NCBI GenBank assembly: GCA_030748415.1
Contig: JASMMA010000018.1
Coordinates: forward strand, 1-36,357
Source: Planctomycetota bacterium
Lineage (GTDB): Bacteria; Planctomycetota; UBA1135
Length of the DNA: 36,357 bases
Direction of reading: 5' to 3'
Shown here: in pieces, positions 8,909 to 17,631 of the stretch
How the letters are laid out: each line of letters begins with the position of its first letter
How positions within the stretch are numbered: position 1 is the stretch's first letter
Program-made: the position numbers and the translations under genes
The notes under the pieces: generated by a model
Database searches by the model: none
What the model was told of the DNA's origin: nothing
The model's input: the letters and a program-made list of their open reading frames with translations, nothing else

Positions 8909-10549
8909 ATGACTGACCCTACCGACCTGCTCGCCCAAAAGATGTTCCCCCTCTCCGCGGACGACACTCCGTGGCGACAGCTGAGCAATTTAGCGGTTGA
9001 AACTGCAGATTTCCAAGGCCAGACCTGCTTAAAAGTTGCCCCCGAATCACTCACGGAATTGGCGCGCCAGGCATTTCATGACATTGCCCATTACCTGCGG
9101 CCAACGCACCTCCAACAGTTGCGAAACATTTTGGATGACTCCGAAGCCTCTCCGAATGATCGATTCGTTGCGCTTGACCTTTTGAAAAATGCCGTGATTT
9201 CTGCCGAGGGCGTTTTGCCCATGTGTCAAGACACAGGAACGGCCATCATTCTTGGCAAAAAAGGGGAGAAAGTTTGGACTGGTGGTGGCGACGAGTCCTC
9301 ACTTTCCAGGGGCGTTTTGAAAACTTACTCCGACGACAATCTGCGCTACTCACAGTTAGCGCCGCTGAAAATGTTTCAGGAAGAAAACACAAAAAGCAAT
9401 CTCCCCGCCCAGATTGATTTGCTCGCTGTTGATGGCGACTCCTACGACTTTCTTTTCATGGCCAAGGGTGGCGGTTCTGCAAACAAGACCTTTCTTTATC
9501 AAGGAACTCCTTCGCTTTTAAGGGAAGACCTGCTACTTGATTACCTTAAAGAAAAGATAAAAGGCCTCGGAACCGCAGCTTGTCCGCCTTACCACCTTGC
9601 TGTTGTTATAGGTGGCACTTCTGCCGAGCTGAACCTAAAAACGGTGAAGCTTGCGAGTGCCCATTACTTGGATTCTTTGCCAACCGAGGGCTCTAGCAGT
9701 GCTCACGCATTCCGTGATTTGGATTTCGAGGCAAAGGTTCTCCAGATGACCCAAGATTCTCAAATCGGCGCTCAGTTTGGTGGAAAGTATTTCTGCCACG
9801 ATGTGCGGGTGATTCGATTGCCTCGACACGGCGCCTCCCTTCCCATTGGGGTTGGTGTTTCGTGTTCTGCCGATCGGCAAATCAAAGGCAAAATCAATTC
9901 CGACGGCGTGTTCCTGGAACAGCTCGAAACCAATCCGGCTCGCTTTCTTCCTAAAGAAGAGGCAACTGCTCTCGCCAATGAGGTTGTCCAGGTGGACCTA
10001 AACCAACCCATGAGCGAAGTCCTCTCTACCCTCAGCCAACAGCCGGTCCGCACTCGACTTTCCTTGAGTGGTCCGATGGTTGTTGCCCGAGATTTGGCCC
10101 ATTCAAAACTAAGAGAACGGCTGGAACAAAGCGGCGAACTTCCAGACTATCTCAAAGACCATCCTGTTTATTACGCCGGCCCTGCAAAAACACCTGAAGG
10201 TTATACCTCAGGTTCCTTTGGGCCCACAACTGCTGGTCGGATGGATGACTTCGTGAATCAATTCCAAAAAGCGGGCGGCTCCTTGGTCATGGTCGCCAAA
10301 GGGAATCGCTCCCGCCAAGTTGCCGAAGCTTGCCAAGCAAATGGCGGTTTTTATCTTGGGAGCGTTGGCGGAGCAGCCGCTAGCCTTGCAAAGAATTGCA
10401 TCACAAAGGTGGAATGCCTTGAGTACGAAGAACTCGGTATGGAAGCCGTGTGGAAAATTGAGGTGAAAGACTTCCCCGCCTTCATCATCACCGACGATAA
10501 AGGAAACGATTTCTTCCTTGGCGATATCAATAGCAAGGTCGAAGTTTAG
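8909..10549 (+). CDS. fumA: Fumarate hydratase, class I ([4Fe-4S])
   Basis: It catalyses reversible hydration of fumarate to L-malate in the TCA cycle. The three cluster-binding cysteines are in the expected blocks: [20 protein letters not shown] and [12 protein letters not shown]. Their spacing (119 and 94 residues) is the same as I recall for E. coli FumA Cys105/224/318. The C-terminal domain has [12 protein letters not shown] and the [13 protein letters not shown] block. I choose ATG 8909, preceded by GAGG at six bases, over the in-frame ATG 8897. The stop TAG shares its last G with the GTG start of the next gene, so fumarase, amidase and SurE look co-transcribed. The oxygen-sensitive class I enzyme fits a microaerobic or anaerobic-tolerant lifestyle but does not prove it. 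Confidence 0.95.
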   Translation: MTDPTDLLAQKMFPLSADDTPWRQLSNLAVETADFQGQTCLKVAPESLTELARQAFHDIAHYLRPTHLQQLRNILDDSEASPNDRFVALDLLKNAVISAEGVLPMCQDTGTAIILGKKGEKVWTGGGDESSLSRGVLKTYSDDNLRYSQLAPLKMFQEENTKSNLPAQIDLLAVDGDSYDFLFMAKGGGSANKTFLYQGTPSLLREDLLLDYLKEKIKGLGTAACPPYHLAVVIGGTSAELNLKTVKLASAHYLDSLPTEGSSSAHAFRDLDFEAKVLQMTQDSQIGAQFGGKYFCHDVRVIRLPRHGASLPIGVGVSCSADRQIKGKINSDGVFLEQLETNPARFLPKEEATALANEVVQVDLNQPMSEVLSTLSQQPVRTRLSLSGPMVVARDLAHSKLRERLEQSGELPDYLKDHPVYYAGPAKTPEGYTSGSFGPTTAGRMDDFVNQFQKAGGSLVMVAKGNRSRQVAEACQANGGFYLGSVGGAAASLAKNCITKVECLEYEELGMEAVWKIEVKDFPAFIITDDKGNDFFLGDINSKVEV

Positions 10550-11349
10550 TGAAGATTGGCCTGATTCAATCCGAACCTGTCCACCTGGACACTCGTGCAA
10601 GCTGTGAACGCCTAGCTCCTCAAATTTGCGCCTGCGCCCAACAAGGTGCAGAGCTCCTTGTTCTGCCCGAGCTTGCAAATTCAGGCTATCTTTTCCCCGA
10701 CCAAGCTTCTGCTGAAATTGTCGCGGAATCCTCCAACGGAAGTGGGGAATATCTCGGTTGGCTTGTTCAGCAATGCAAGGAGCACCAGCTTGCACTTGTT
10801 TCGGGTTATCCAGAAATATCGGGCGGCAAGCTTTTCAACTCGGCTGCCTTTGTTACGCCAGACGGGGTCAAGGGCAATTATCGAAAGCTGCACCTCTTTG
10901 ACATGGAAAAAAATTGGTTTGAACCCGGCAATGTTGGAGTCCCCCTTTTTGAATGGAAGGGCGCAAAGTTTGCCGCCCTCGTTTGTTTCGATTGGGCATT
11001 CCCTGAAGCTTGGAGAATGGCTGCCCTCGCGGGCGCCGATTTTGTCGCTCACTGTTCCAATTTAGTTCTTCCTTGGGCTCAAACCGGTGTAAAGGGACAC
11101 GCTCTTTGTAACCGCATTGGAGTATTCACCGCCAATCGCGTCGGAACTGAATCCTGTGGAGAAGCTCAACTCACCTTCACCGGAGGGTCACAAGCCCTCA
11201 GCCCCACTGCTGATGTATTGGCAAGCGGCCCCAACGACCAAGCATGGGAGGCCGTCATTGAATTTGAACTCGAACTCGCGCGGAACAAACAAGTCACGAA
11301 ACAAAACGACCTCTTTGAAGATCGGCGAAGGGACATGTACTCTCTTTGA
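10549..11349 (+). CDS. Nitrilase-superfamily carbon-nitrogen hydrolase
   Basis: The superfamily catalytic triad is visible: Glu41 (VLPELANSGY), Lys113 (YRKLHLF) and Cys146 (LVCFDWAFPE). These cytosolic enzymes hydrolyse amide, nitrile or carbamoyl C-N bonds; the sequence looks more like an omega-amidase or N-carbamoyl hydrolase type than a true nitrilase, but the substrate cannot be fixed. Translation probably begins at GTG 10549, whose first base is the last base of the fumarase stop (TAGTG). The length of 266 residues is normal. The next gene begins inside its last codons, so the three genes are likely one operon. Confidence 0.88.
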   Translation: MKIGLIQSEPVHLDTRASCERLAPQICACAQQGAELLVLPELANSGYLFPDQASAEIVAESSNGSGEYLGWLVQQCKEHQLALVSGYPEISGGKLFNSAAFVTPDGVKGNYRKLHLFDMEKNWFEPGNVGVPLFEWKGAKFAALVCFDWAFPEAWRMAALAGADFVAHCSNLVLPWAQTGVKGHALCNRIGVFTANRVGTESCGEAQLTFTGGSQALSPTADVLASGPNDQAWEAVIEFELELARNKQVTKQNDLFEDRRRDMYSL

Positions 11350-12230
11350 CCGTGATTTACCGCCTCTGCACTTTTTTTCTTTTTGCAAGTCTTTGCGCTT
11401 GCTCCACTACTCCGACTGAAACAAATGGGGAAACTAACTCTCTCCGAATCTTAGTGGTCAATGACGATGGGATTCAATCTCCCGGACTATCTGCGCTTGC
11501 TCTCGCCCTTTCTGATGTTGGCGAAGTTGTTGTTTGCGCGCCAAGCGGAAACCGGTCCGGTGCGAGTCATTCTTCCGTTGCCTTTTCCGAAACACTCATT
11601 GTGAACGAAATCCAAATGGAAGGCGCCAATTACGCATGCTCCATTAGTGGGACTCCCTCCGACGCAACATCTTTTGGAATCCTTCACCTCGGCGCGGAAA
11701 ACAACTTTGACCTTGTCGTTTCTGGAATCAATCGAGGTGCCAATGTTGGCAAAATTGCACACTACTCTGGAACCGTCGGTGCCGCCATGGAAGGAAACTA
11801 CCACGGGATTCCCTCTATTGCCGTATCCCAAGAATCCCGAATGAAAGATTTCACGGCAACCGCTCAATGGGCCGCTCGATTCGCTCGGGCCCTGCTCAAG
11901 GAAGGTGCCGACCCCAACATTTGCTGGTCCATAAATGCACCTCAAAAGCCCAAGGATGGTTGGCTGGGTGCGAAACTTGCGCCGATGGGAGGTGGCTACA
12001 TCCAAGTGACCGGATTTAGAAAAATGAAACCTTCCAAGGATGGGCCTGAAACCGCTGACGGCTTTCGTGCCGCATTCAACTTTAAGGGCCAATATCCCGA
12101 AGGCTCAGACACCGAGGCCTATCTTCAAGGTTGGATAACGATTGCCCCTCTGCGTTTTAACTGGACCGAAGAATCTCTCCTTAACGAAAGCTGGATTCCA
12201 GATACGAATCAGGTCCGCGTTTCCGACTAA
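11346..12230 (+). CDS. surE: SurE-family 5'/3'-nucleotidase with an N-terminal export signal (putative lipoprotein)
   Basis: SurE is a metal-dependent survival-protein phosphatase acting on nucleoside monophosphates. The metal/catalytic motif VNDDG (Asp40, Asp41), the loop SGNRSGASHS and SGINRGANVG (Asn129) are present. Unusually, about 30 residues precede the first SurE strand: a short basic start, a hydrophobic stretch (CTFFLFASLCAC) and a Thr/Asn/Glu linker, which read as a signal peptide with lipobox-like LCAC (lipidated Cys19). The start is TTG 11346 (overlapping the previous stop) or GTG 11352. Classical bacterial SurE is cytoplasmic, so this copy would act in the periplasm or on a membrane surface. 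Its stop overlaps the convergent zinc-ribbon gene by 4 nt. Confidence 0.9.
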   Translation: MTVIYRLCTFFLFASLCACSTTPTETNGETNSLRILVVNDDGIQSPGLSALALALSDVGEVVVCAPSGNRSGASHSSVAFSETLIVNEIQMEGANYACSISGTPSDATSFGILHLGAENNFDLVVSGINRGANVGKIAHYSGTVGAAMEGNYHGIPSIAVSQESRMKDFTATAQWAARFARALLKEGADPNICWSINAPQKPKDGWLGAKLAPMGGGYIQVTGFRKMKPSKDGPETADGFRAAFNFKGQYPEGSDTEAYLQGWITIAPLRFNWTEESLLNESWIPDTNQVRVSD

Positions 12231-12529
12231 CGCCAGCGGTCGTCCAAAGGATTCTCCGGAGGTTTTTCATCGTCCGAGCCCTTGGCCTTGTCGGCCGCTT
12301 TTCGGAACAAGTCCTCCAGCTCATCTTTTCTATTTCGTTCGGCATCCATGGCATCAGCAAAGGAATCTTTTAGCTTCTCATCTCGACCCTCTACTCTTTT
12401 CACCACATCCCCTAAATCGATTGGCTTGAGGGCGTCTTCTCCATGTGCCAAAACTTTGCCCGAAAGGGGGTGCACCTTGATGAGGGTGTCGCAGCAGGGG
12501 CAAGTGACTTCTAGGGGAATGGCTTTCAT
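12227..12529 (-). CDS. Small zinc-ribbon-like protein of unknown function
   Basis: A 100-residue acidic protein. Near its start, VTCPCCDTLIKVHP carries a C-P-C-C knuckle typical of half a zinc ribbon, followed by a short linker and a long charged helix (about residues 38-75; many Lys, Asp and Glu) and a hydrophilic tail ending PPENPLDDRWR. Only one Cys pair is visible, so metal binding may need a partner or dimer. ATG 12529 is used because it lies just before the Cys motif; ATG 12541 is also possible. I do not recognise a named family. It converges on surE with a 4-nt overlap. Confidence 0.65.
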   Translation of the reverse strand: MKAIPLEVTCPCCDTLIKVHPLSGKVLAHGEDALKPIDLGDVVKRVEGRDEKLKDSFADAMDAERNRKDELEDLFRKAADKAKGSDDEKPPENPLDDRWR

Positions 12530-12816
12530 GAGTTCCAGCATACAAAGGCTACTTTTCTGTGCTTTCTTTGCTGAGGTTGCAAATGCCCAACCTGCGGCTC
12601 TGTAAGGGTTTAGGGCAACAAAAAACAAATAATCCCTTTATTCTTCCAATAAAGGGGAACCTTTTCCTTTCTCCTGCCCTCCTACTCTTCAGTAAAGGAT
12701 TCCAACGAGGTTAATAAACCTCACGGGACAGTTGGCGACACCACATTGGATTCATCCAGGGGGCAGGTGGAACTAGCTGTCCCACTTTTTTTTGCCCCTA
12801 TAATTTTGGTAAGAGT
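12530..12816. other. 287-bp intergenic stretch with several hairpins
   Basis: No convincing gene is seen. It holds an 8-bp hairpin at 12634-12656 (listed as terminator), a 6-bp hairpin GAGGTT/AACCTC at 12707-12722, and a longer-range pair GGGACAG/CTGTCCC around 12724-12782. It probably includes the promoter of the zinc-ribbon gene and the 3' untranslated region of the mazG-like gene. Confidence 0.6.
12612..12656 (-). terminator. Probable terminator of the pcrA-to-mazG operon
   Basis: On the minus strand, an 8-bp stem CCCTTTAT/ATAAAGGG (12634-12641 with 12649-12656) with a 7-nt loop is followed by the U-rich run ATTATTTGTTTTTTG. It lies about 160 bp beyond the mazG-like stop and before the zinc-ribbon gene. 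Confidence 0.55.
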
Positions 12817-13107
12817 TTAGGAATTGCAACTGCAAGGAGTCGCATGGCAGTACGGGCAACCATTTGCATATTTTTTGCCTGCAACCGCTCCGAGATCCAC
12901 ACCCTTAATGCTCGCAAGGGTTGCCAGCCACGCAAGCACATCTGCGAACTCCTCTTCTAAATTTTTCCGATTATCGTCTCGGCGAAGTGCACGAGTTAGT
13001 TCCCCCACCTCTTCGCAAAACCACATATGGGTGGCTTCAAGCCCTCTGCTCTTATCTTTCTCAAAGTAAATCTCTTCGATGAGTTTTTGAAATTCGCTTA
13101 TTTTCAT
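12817..13107 (-). CDS. MazG-like nucleotide pyrophosphohydrolase
   Basis: A 96-residue single-domain all-alpha NTP pyrophosphohydrolase (MazG-like). The metal-binding signature is clear: EEVGELTRAL then EEEFADVLAWLATLA, giving the E-x-x-E and E-x-x-D pairs used for Mg2+. Such proteins clear non-canonical or excess (d)NTPs. The C-terminus carries GCPYCHATPCSC, a four-Cys zinc knuckle seen on a subset of small MazG-like proteins. ATG 13107 overlaps the stop of the upstream phosphatase-like gene in the arrangement ATGA, so it is translationally coupled and last in the operon. Confidence 0.88.
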   Translation of the reverse strand: MKISEFQKLIEEIYFEKDKSRGLEATHMWFCEEVGELTRALRRDDNRKNLEEEFADVLAWLATLASIKGVDLGAVAGKKYANGCPYCHATPCSCNS

Positions 13108-14546
13108 GTTTCGTTTCCAACTTCTTCCGTTTCAACAGCACGGCACATCGCAAACGCCAAATCAGAACGGGGTTGCCCACCCAAGAAGGTTTTTAATTTT
13201 TCTTCCATCGCTGGCATGCCTTCTTCAACAGCAATCTTACCCAAGGCATAAACTCCATTTTCACCAAGAGGTTTAGCTTTGGGATTGGTTTCTTCAAAAG
13301 CTGATGGGCTAAAGAGGAAAAGTGCGTCACCCTTTTTTAGCTGAAGGCTCAAAGTTTCCATTGAACGCCTAAAAATAGGACCACGGTCAAATCCAAGCGC
13401 AATACCATTTGGTTGTAGCTTGCGGAAAATTCCCTCTTCCGCATCCCAACGAATCGCGGGAGATTTGTGCCCAGAAGAAACCAACTCAACCGTCCCATCC
13501 GAAGGCTCCAATCGGGCAATCATTGCACTTGCGTACAAGCCTCTGGACAAATCACGATTCAAAGATAAGTTTGTTCGGTCGGCGGATTCCGCGGGGGAAT
13601 GGCCTTCAAGAATTGCAACACGCAAATACGCTCGTGTCATGGCCATCAATAGAGCGCCAGGCATTCCACGAGTGGCTGTCGTGCCTACAACAAGAGTCGG
13701 GCGGCCCTCGCCATCGGATAAGGCATCTGCAAAATCTCCAGTCCCGGCTCCTGCGGATTCAACAAGCAGCGTATCCACCTTGAAGCCTTTGGGTGGGTCA
13801 ATCTCCATTGGGCGGAGGTTTCGACGAATCTCCCGAAGGGTCTCGACTTCCTGTTGCCTCTTTTCAAGGCTTCGCTGTGTTTCTTGACCTTCAACAAGGT
13901 CGTCTAACATCCGATCCACGGCCCAGCCCAACATAGCGACTTCTCCGACTGCATCTTCTGTTCGGATTCGATGGTCGAGTCGGCCACGGCTAATCGTGAG
14001 CACATCCTCAGTCAATGTTTTGAGTGGTAACGAAACTCGGCGCGCAGTAATGGAGGCAAACAAAATCACAACTCCTACCAATCCAGCAGTTACTAACAAC
14101 ACTAAAACGACAAAGCGCTGTTCTGGATTCGAATTACCCTTCGCAGGAGCAAACAAATCAAGGGTGCGGCCAAGCCCTCCTTCTTCTTCACTGGCTTCGC
14201 GAACGCGAAAAACCTTGGAGGGAATTTTCCTTTCCCCAACCGCAACATCTCCACTTCCAACAATAACCTTGATTCCAGACCCGGCAGAATATTGCTTCCC
14301 CGCCATTTCGGGGGGAAGTTGATATTCCTCTGCGTGGATTCGACCCGTCGCCTTCGCCATTTCCAAGCGGGCGGTGTCGGCGGTTTCCTGGTTTAAAGTC
14401 TTCGCTCCATTCAAGAGAGCCCAAGTCGAAATACCTGCGAACAAAAGGGCGAAGGCGCCAATACCAAAAGTGAAGCGCGCGGCAAGCCCCATCCCAGCCG
14501 ATTGACGACTGGTAGATACGGTGTCGGTATTTATTTCGTTATTCAA
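13104..14546 (-). CDS. Membrane HAMP/SpoIIE-type PP2C phosphatase-like protein with altered active site
   Basis: Two membrane segments (about 24-46 and 144-167) frame an extracytoplasmic region of about 100 residues. They are followed by a HAMP linker (168-220; SLPLKTLTEDVLTISRGRLDHRI), a short coiled coil (222-245) and a SpoIIE-type phosphatase domain (about 255-470). This is the architecture of RsbU-like regulators that dephosphorylate anti-sigma antagonists. Family blocks GDFAD (270-274), RGMPGALLMAM and VSSGHKSPAI are present, but the usual second metal-binding block G-D-V-x-G-x-G is GTTATRG here (288-294), so the Asp is lost. It may be a weak phosphatase or a binding-only sensor. It has 4-nt overlaps with both pgpA and the mazG-like gene. 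Confidence 0.85.
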   Translation of the reverse strand: MNNEINTDTVSTSRQSAGMGLAARFTFGIGAFALLFAGISTWALLNGAKTLNQETADTARLEMAKATGRIHAEEYQLPPEMAGKQYSAGSGIKVIVGSGDVAVGERKIPSKVFRVREASEEEGGLGRTLDLFAPAKGNSNPEQRFVVLVLLVTAGLVGVVILFASITARRVSLPLKTLTEDVLTISRGRLDHRIRTEDAVGEVAMLGWAVDRMLDDLVEGQETQRSLEKRQQEVETLREIRRNLRPMEIDPPKGFKVDTLLVESAGAGTGDFADALSDGEGRPTLVVGTTATRGMPGALLMAMTRAYLRVAILEGHSPAESADRTNLSLNRDLSRGLYASAMIARLEPSDGTVELVSSGHKSPAIRWDAEEGIFRKLQPNGIALGFDRGPIFRRSMETLSLQLKKGDALFLFSPSAFEETNPKAKPLGENGVYALGKIAVEEGMPAMEEKLKTFLGGQPRSDLAFAMCRAVETEEVGNET

Positions 14547-15034
14547 GAACCAAGCAGGTCGGGGAACAGAAAGGAAACTCCAAGCAAAAGCAGGAGTGCC
14601 CAGATGCCGGCGACGATGTCATCTGCCAAGATACCCCATCCGCCAGGAATTTTTTCCATTCGTCGAGCAGGAGGGGGTTTCACAATATCTGTCAAACGAA
14701 ACATCAAAAACGCGGCAATTAAATGAGTCCAACCAGGGAACACCGGCCATGCGGCTGCAATTAAATAACCCACCACCTCATCCAGAACATACTGACCTGG
14801 GTCTTTCTTTCCCCACTTCAGTTCTGCCCATGCGCCGCAAGGTGCTCCGAGCAGGCAAAGGAAGAGAGCGATACCAAGAACTGCAACCAAGTAGTTTTCC
14901 GGACAACACGCACCCACCGCAGCGGCAATCGCTACACCACCCAAGGTGCCAAATGTTCCTGATGCCACAGGGGCATGCCCTAAGCCAAAAAAGGTGACAA
15001 GGGTCTCAGCAGCTTTATCCCGAAGAGTATTCAT
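14543..15034 (-). CDS. pgpA: Phosphatidylglycerophosphatase A
   Basis: An inner-membrane enzyme that removes the phosphate from phosphatidylglycerol-phosphate to give phosphatidylglycerol. The family signature is visible: FFGLGHAPVASGTFGTLGG near the N-terminus, VLDEVVGYLIA in the middle, RLTDIVKPPPARR, and GGWGILADDIVAGIWA at the C-terminus. The Asp and Glu of these blocks are the metal/catalytic residues of the family. Hydrophobic segments at about 30-58, 88-110 and 138-160 fit an integral membrane protein. The 163-residue length is typical. It overlaps pcrA and the SpoIIE-like gene by 4 nt each. Confidence 0.93.
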   Translation of the reverse strand: MNTLRDKAAETLVTFFGLGHAPVASGTFGTLGGVAIAAAVGACCPENYLVAVLGIALFLCLLGAPCGAWAELKWGKKDPGQYVLDEVVGYLIAAAWPVFPGWTHLIAAFLMFRLTDIVKPPPARRMEKIPGGWGILADDIVAGIWALLLLLGVSFLFPDLLGS

Positions 15035-17178
15035 GACTTTTGGACTTTCGCGAGGGGTGCGTAGGCCACCAAAAGTTGGCGCGGGTCCCGCTCGCCCTCA
15101 AATCGTACGACCACCCGTTGATTGATGCCCTTTCCGAGAACTTTTTGAACTACCCCCTGGCCGAATGTCGTGTGGTTCACCCAGTCCTGCACCCTGAAAA
15201 GTTCCCCGCCATCCGAGCCCGTCCCAGAGGCGGCCCCTTGCTCGGGTAAAGCCTCTTCCATGGATTCGCCCTCTAGGAGGTGAACTGGAAGCTCATCCAG
15301 AAAGCGAGAAGGGGCTTGGGGCCCCGGGGCTCCAGTTCGAAACCGCATCCGACAATGAGACAAGAATAGTTCTTTCCGAGCCCGAGTAAGCGCAACATAG
15401 AAAAGGCGGCGCTCCTCCTCGATTCCACCTGCATCTTCAAAGGAACGGGCGTGGGGAAAGAGGCCCTCCTCTAAACCAACAACTGCAACCCGATCAAACT
15501 CGAGTCCTTTTGCGGTGTGCACCGTCATTAAAGAGACTCGCTGGGCACCCTCTTCCCAACGGTCGTGGTCGGTCAGTAAGGTTACCTCTTCAAGGAAACC
15601 TCGCAAGCCTTGCCCCATTCGCTGGTCATATTCTGAAGCGAAGGCCATCAGCTCGTCAATGTTCTCCAGACGGTCAACATCTTCGGTGTCGCCTAAGGCT
15701 TCAGCAAATCTTCGGTAGCCCGTCTTCTCGATAATGGTGCGCAAACTATCTTCGGCACTATCTACGCGCTCCGATATTTGAGCATAAACAGATAAAAATG
15801 ATGTCAGCGATTTTTTCGCACGGGTGCCCATCGAATCTCGAACTTCGGAACGGCTCAAGGCTTTCAGGAGTGGTTCATCAAGCTCTTGCGCCTTTGCGCG
15901 TAAACGGTCAACAGTGGTTGCGCCAATGGCTCGAGGGGGCACATTGATAATTCGCTCCACGGCAACATCATCTTTCGGGTTCACAACCATTCGGCCATAA
16001 GCAATCAAGTCTTTTATTTCTCGCCGCTCGAAAAAGGACAACCCCCCAACAACCTGATAAGGAATCTGAAGACGAGTAAAGGCCGCTTCCAATGGCCGGG
16101 AACACGCATTCGTTCGATAAAAGACAGCAATTTCTTTCGCAGGAGTTCCAGCATTGGTCCAATGCCGAACGCGACCCGCAATCGCTAGAGCTTCCATCTC
16201 TTCGTCGGGACTATCCGACAAAGTAAGCGGTTCTCCCTTTTCCTGTTTCGTCCACAAATCCTTCTCTTTTCGAGAATGATTGTTGGCAATCACCGTTTGT
16301 GCCGCTTCAAGAACATTCCCAACGGAACGATAGTTCTGCTCCAACCTCACCACTTCGGTTCCTGGAAAATCTTCTTCAAAACGCAAAATGTTTCGAATGT
16401 CCGCGCCGCGCCATTGGTAAATGGATTGGTCCGGATCACCACACACGGCTAAGTTTCCATGGGCAGCTGAGAGATGTCGCACGAATTGGTATTGGAGTTC
16501 ATTCGTGTCTTGATATTCATCAACAAGAATGTGCTCCCACTTGGTCGCCCATCTTTTGGGACCTTTTGCATCCCACTCCACCAACTCTTGCCCTTTGAGA
16601 AGAAGGTCATCAAAGTCTAGGGAGTCTTGTTTAGCGAGCGCCTTTTCATATTTCTCATAAACCTGGGCTGCACGCTCTTCCCTCAGCCCACGAAGAGCGG
16701 CTTCATTGGCTGCCGCCTCGGGACCCATGCGCAGGCGCTTCCAATAAGAAATCATCGTTTGAAAACCGCGCGGTTTATAGACAGTTGTGTCCCAACCCAA
16801 GTCTTTGGTGATTCGTCGAATCAGTTTTTTTCTATCGTCTTCGTCTAGGATTGTGAAGTCACGGGAACGGCCAACGGGCTCTGGATCCATTCGCAACATG
16901 CGTGCGCAAGTCGCGTGGAAAGTTCCCACCCACATTCCAGATTCGGGAACCCACTCCCGAATTCGAGAACGCATTTCCTTGGCAGCCTTATTCGTAAAAG
17001 TAATTGCCAAGACTCGCCTTGGGTCCACACCCCGCTCCCGAACCAGATGAGCAACTCGCCTGGTAATCGTGCGGGTTTTCCCAGTTCCTGCACCAGCCAA
17101 AATCAACAATGAACCGCCCCCGTGCTCAGCAGCATTCTGCTGGGCAGGGTTTAGGCCTTCAAGGATGGGGCTACTCAT
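15031..17178 (-). CDS. pcrA: ATP-dependent DNA helicase, PcrA/UvrD type
   Basis: A superfamily 1A 3'-5' DNA helicase for nucleotide-excision and mismatch repair and for clearing replication blocks. Motifs: LNPAQQNAAEH (Q motif), Walker A LAGAGTGKTRTI, TFTNKAAKEMR (Ia), LVDEYQDTN (II), CGDPDQSIYQWRGAD (III), RLEQNYRS (IV), MTVHTAKGLEFD (V) and VALTRARKELFLSH (VI). The C-terminal GQGVVQKVLGKG... region is the PcrA/UvrD Tudor-like tail. The 715 residues fit PcrA. It is the first gene of the four-gene run and faces acpS across 58 bp. Confidence 0.96.
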   Translation of the reverse strand: MSSPILEGLNPAQQNAAEHGGGSLLILAGAGTGKTRTITRRVAHLVRERGVDPRRVLAITFTNKAAKEMRSRIREWVPESGMWVGTFHATCARMLRMDPEPVGRSRDFTILDEDDRKKLIRRITKDLGWDTTVYKPRGFQTMISYWKRLRMGPEAAANEAALRGLREERAAQVYEKYEKALAKQDSLDFDDLLLKGQELVEWDAKGPKRWATKWEHILVDEYQDTNELQYQFVRHLSAAHGNLAVCGDPDQSIYQWRGADIRNILRFEEDFPGTEVVRLEQNYRSVGNVLEAAQTVIANNHSRKEKDLWTKQEKGEPLTLSDSPDEEMEALAIAGRVRHWTNAGTPAKEIAVFYRTNACSRPLEAAFTRLQIPYQVVGGLSFFERREIKDLIAYGRMVVNPKDDVAVERIINVPPRAIGATTVDRLRAKAQELDEPLLKALSRSEVRDSMGTRAKKSLTSFLSVYAQISERVDSAEDSLRTIIEKTGYRRFAEALGDTEDVDRLENIDELMAFASEYDQRMGQGLRGFLEEVTLLTDHDRWEEGAQRVSLMTVHTAKGLEFDRVAVVGLEEGLFPHARSFEDAGGIEEERRLFYVALTRARKELFLSHCRMRFRTGAPGPQAPSRFLDELPVHLLEGESMEEALPEQGAASGTGSDGGELFRVQDWVNHTTFGQGVVQKVLGKGINQRVVVRFEGERDPRQLLVAYAPLAKVQKS

Positions 17179-17236
17179 GACGAAGGCACCATTATTCCCA
17201 TTCAGGGCCCCCAGCGCACCCTGCTATTCTGCTTTC

Positions 17237-17629
17237 ATGAAAGAATCTTCCGCCCCTGGAGTGGGAATCGACCTTGTCGAGGTGGAGCGCTTTCGCACAG
17301 CCGTGGAAAAGGGCGGCGAAGCCTTCCTTAATCGACTTTTCACTCCAGACGAACAAGCAGATTGCAACTCCCGGGCAGACCCCCCCCTCCATTACGCGGC
17401 CCGTTGGGCTGCAAAAGAGGCCGCAATGAAAGCCTTGGGCAGTGGATTTGCCCAAGATGGCGTGGAATTTACTCATTTTGAAATTCGCTCTGATGGCTCT
17501 TCACCCCCAACTTTGCTTCTCCATAAAAAAGCCGCGGAGCTCGCGGCAAAACGCGGACTCCACGACCTGAACCTATCATTGAGCCATACTTCAACCACGG
17601 CAGCAGCAGTCGTGATGGCTCGCAACTAA
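17237..17629 (+). CDS. acpS: Holo-[acyl-carrier-protein] synthase
   Basis: It transfers 4'-phosphopantetheine from CoA to the serine of acyl carrier protein, activating fatty-acid synthesis. The diagnostic blocks are VGIDLVEVERF (Mg2+-binding Asp at the N-terminus), FTPDEQADC, ARWAAKEAAMKALGSGF (the W-A-x-K-E-A motif) and LSLSHTSTTAAAVVMA. ATG 17237 is chosen since it gives the normal 130-residue family length and starts right before the first strand; upstream in-frame codons overlap pcrA. It ends 2 bp from the stop of the convergent TPR-like gene. Confidence 0.94.
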   Translation: MKESSAPGVGIDLVEVERFRTAVEKGGEAFLNRLFTPDEQADCNSRADPPLHYAARWAAKEAAMKALGSGFAQDGVEFTHFEIRSDGSSPPTLLLHKKAAELAAKRGLHDLNLSLSHTSTTAAAVVMARN

Positions 17630-17631
17630 AC

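Noticed and set aside
8452-9054. 200-codon open frame antisense to the helicase and fumarase genes
   Set aside because: Spans the ends of two secure genes on the other strand; no family features.
12760-12795. Plus-strand terminator (GTGG/CCAC stem with eight T)
   Set aside because: The stem is only 4 bp and no plus-strand gene ends nearby; the surE gene ends over 500 bp upstream behind a gene on the other strand.
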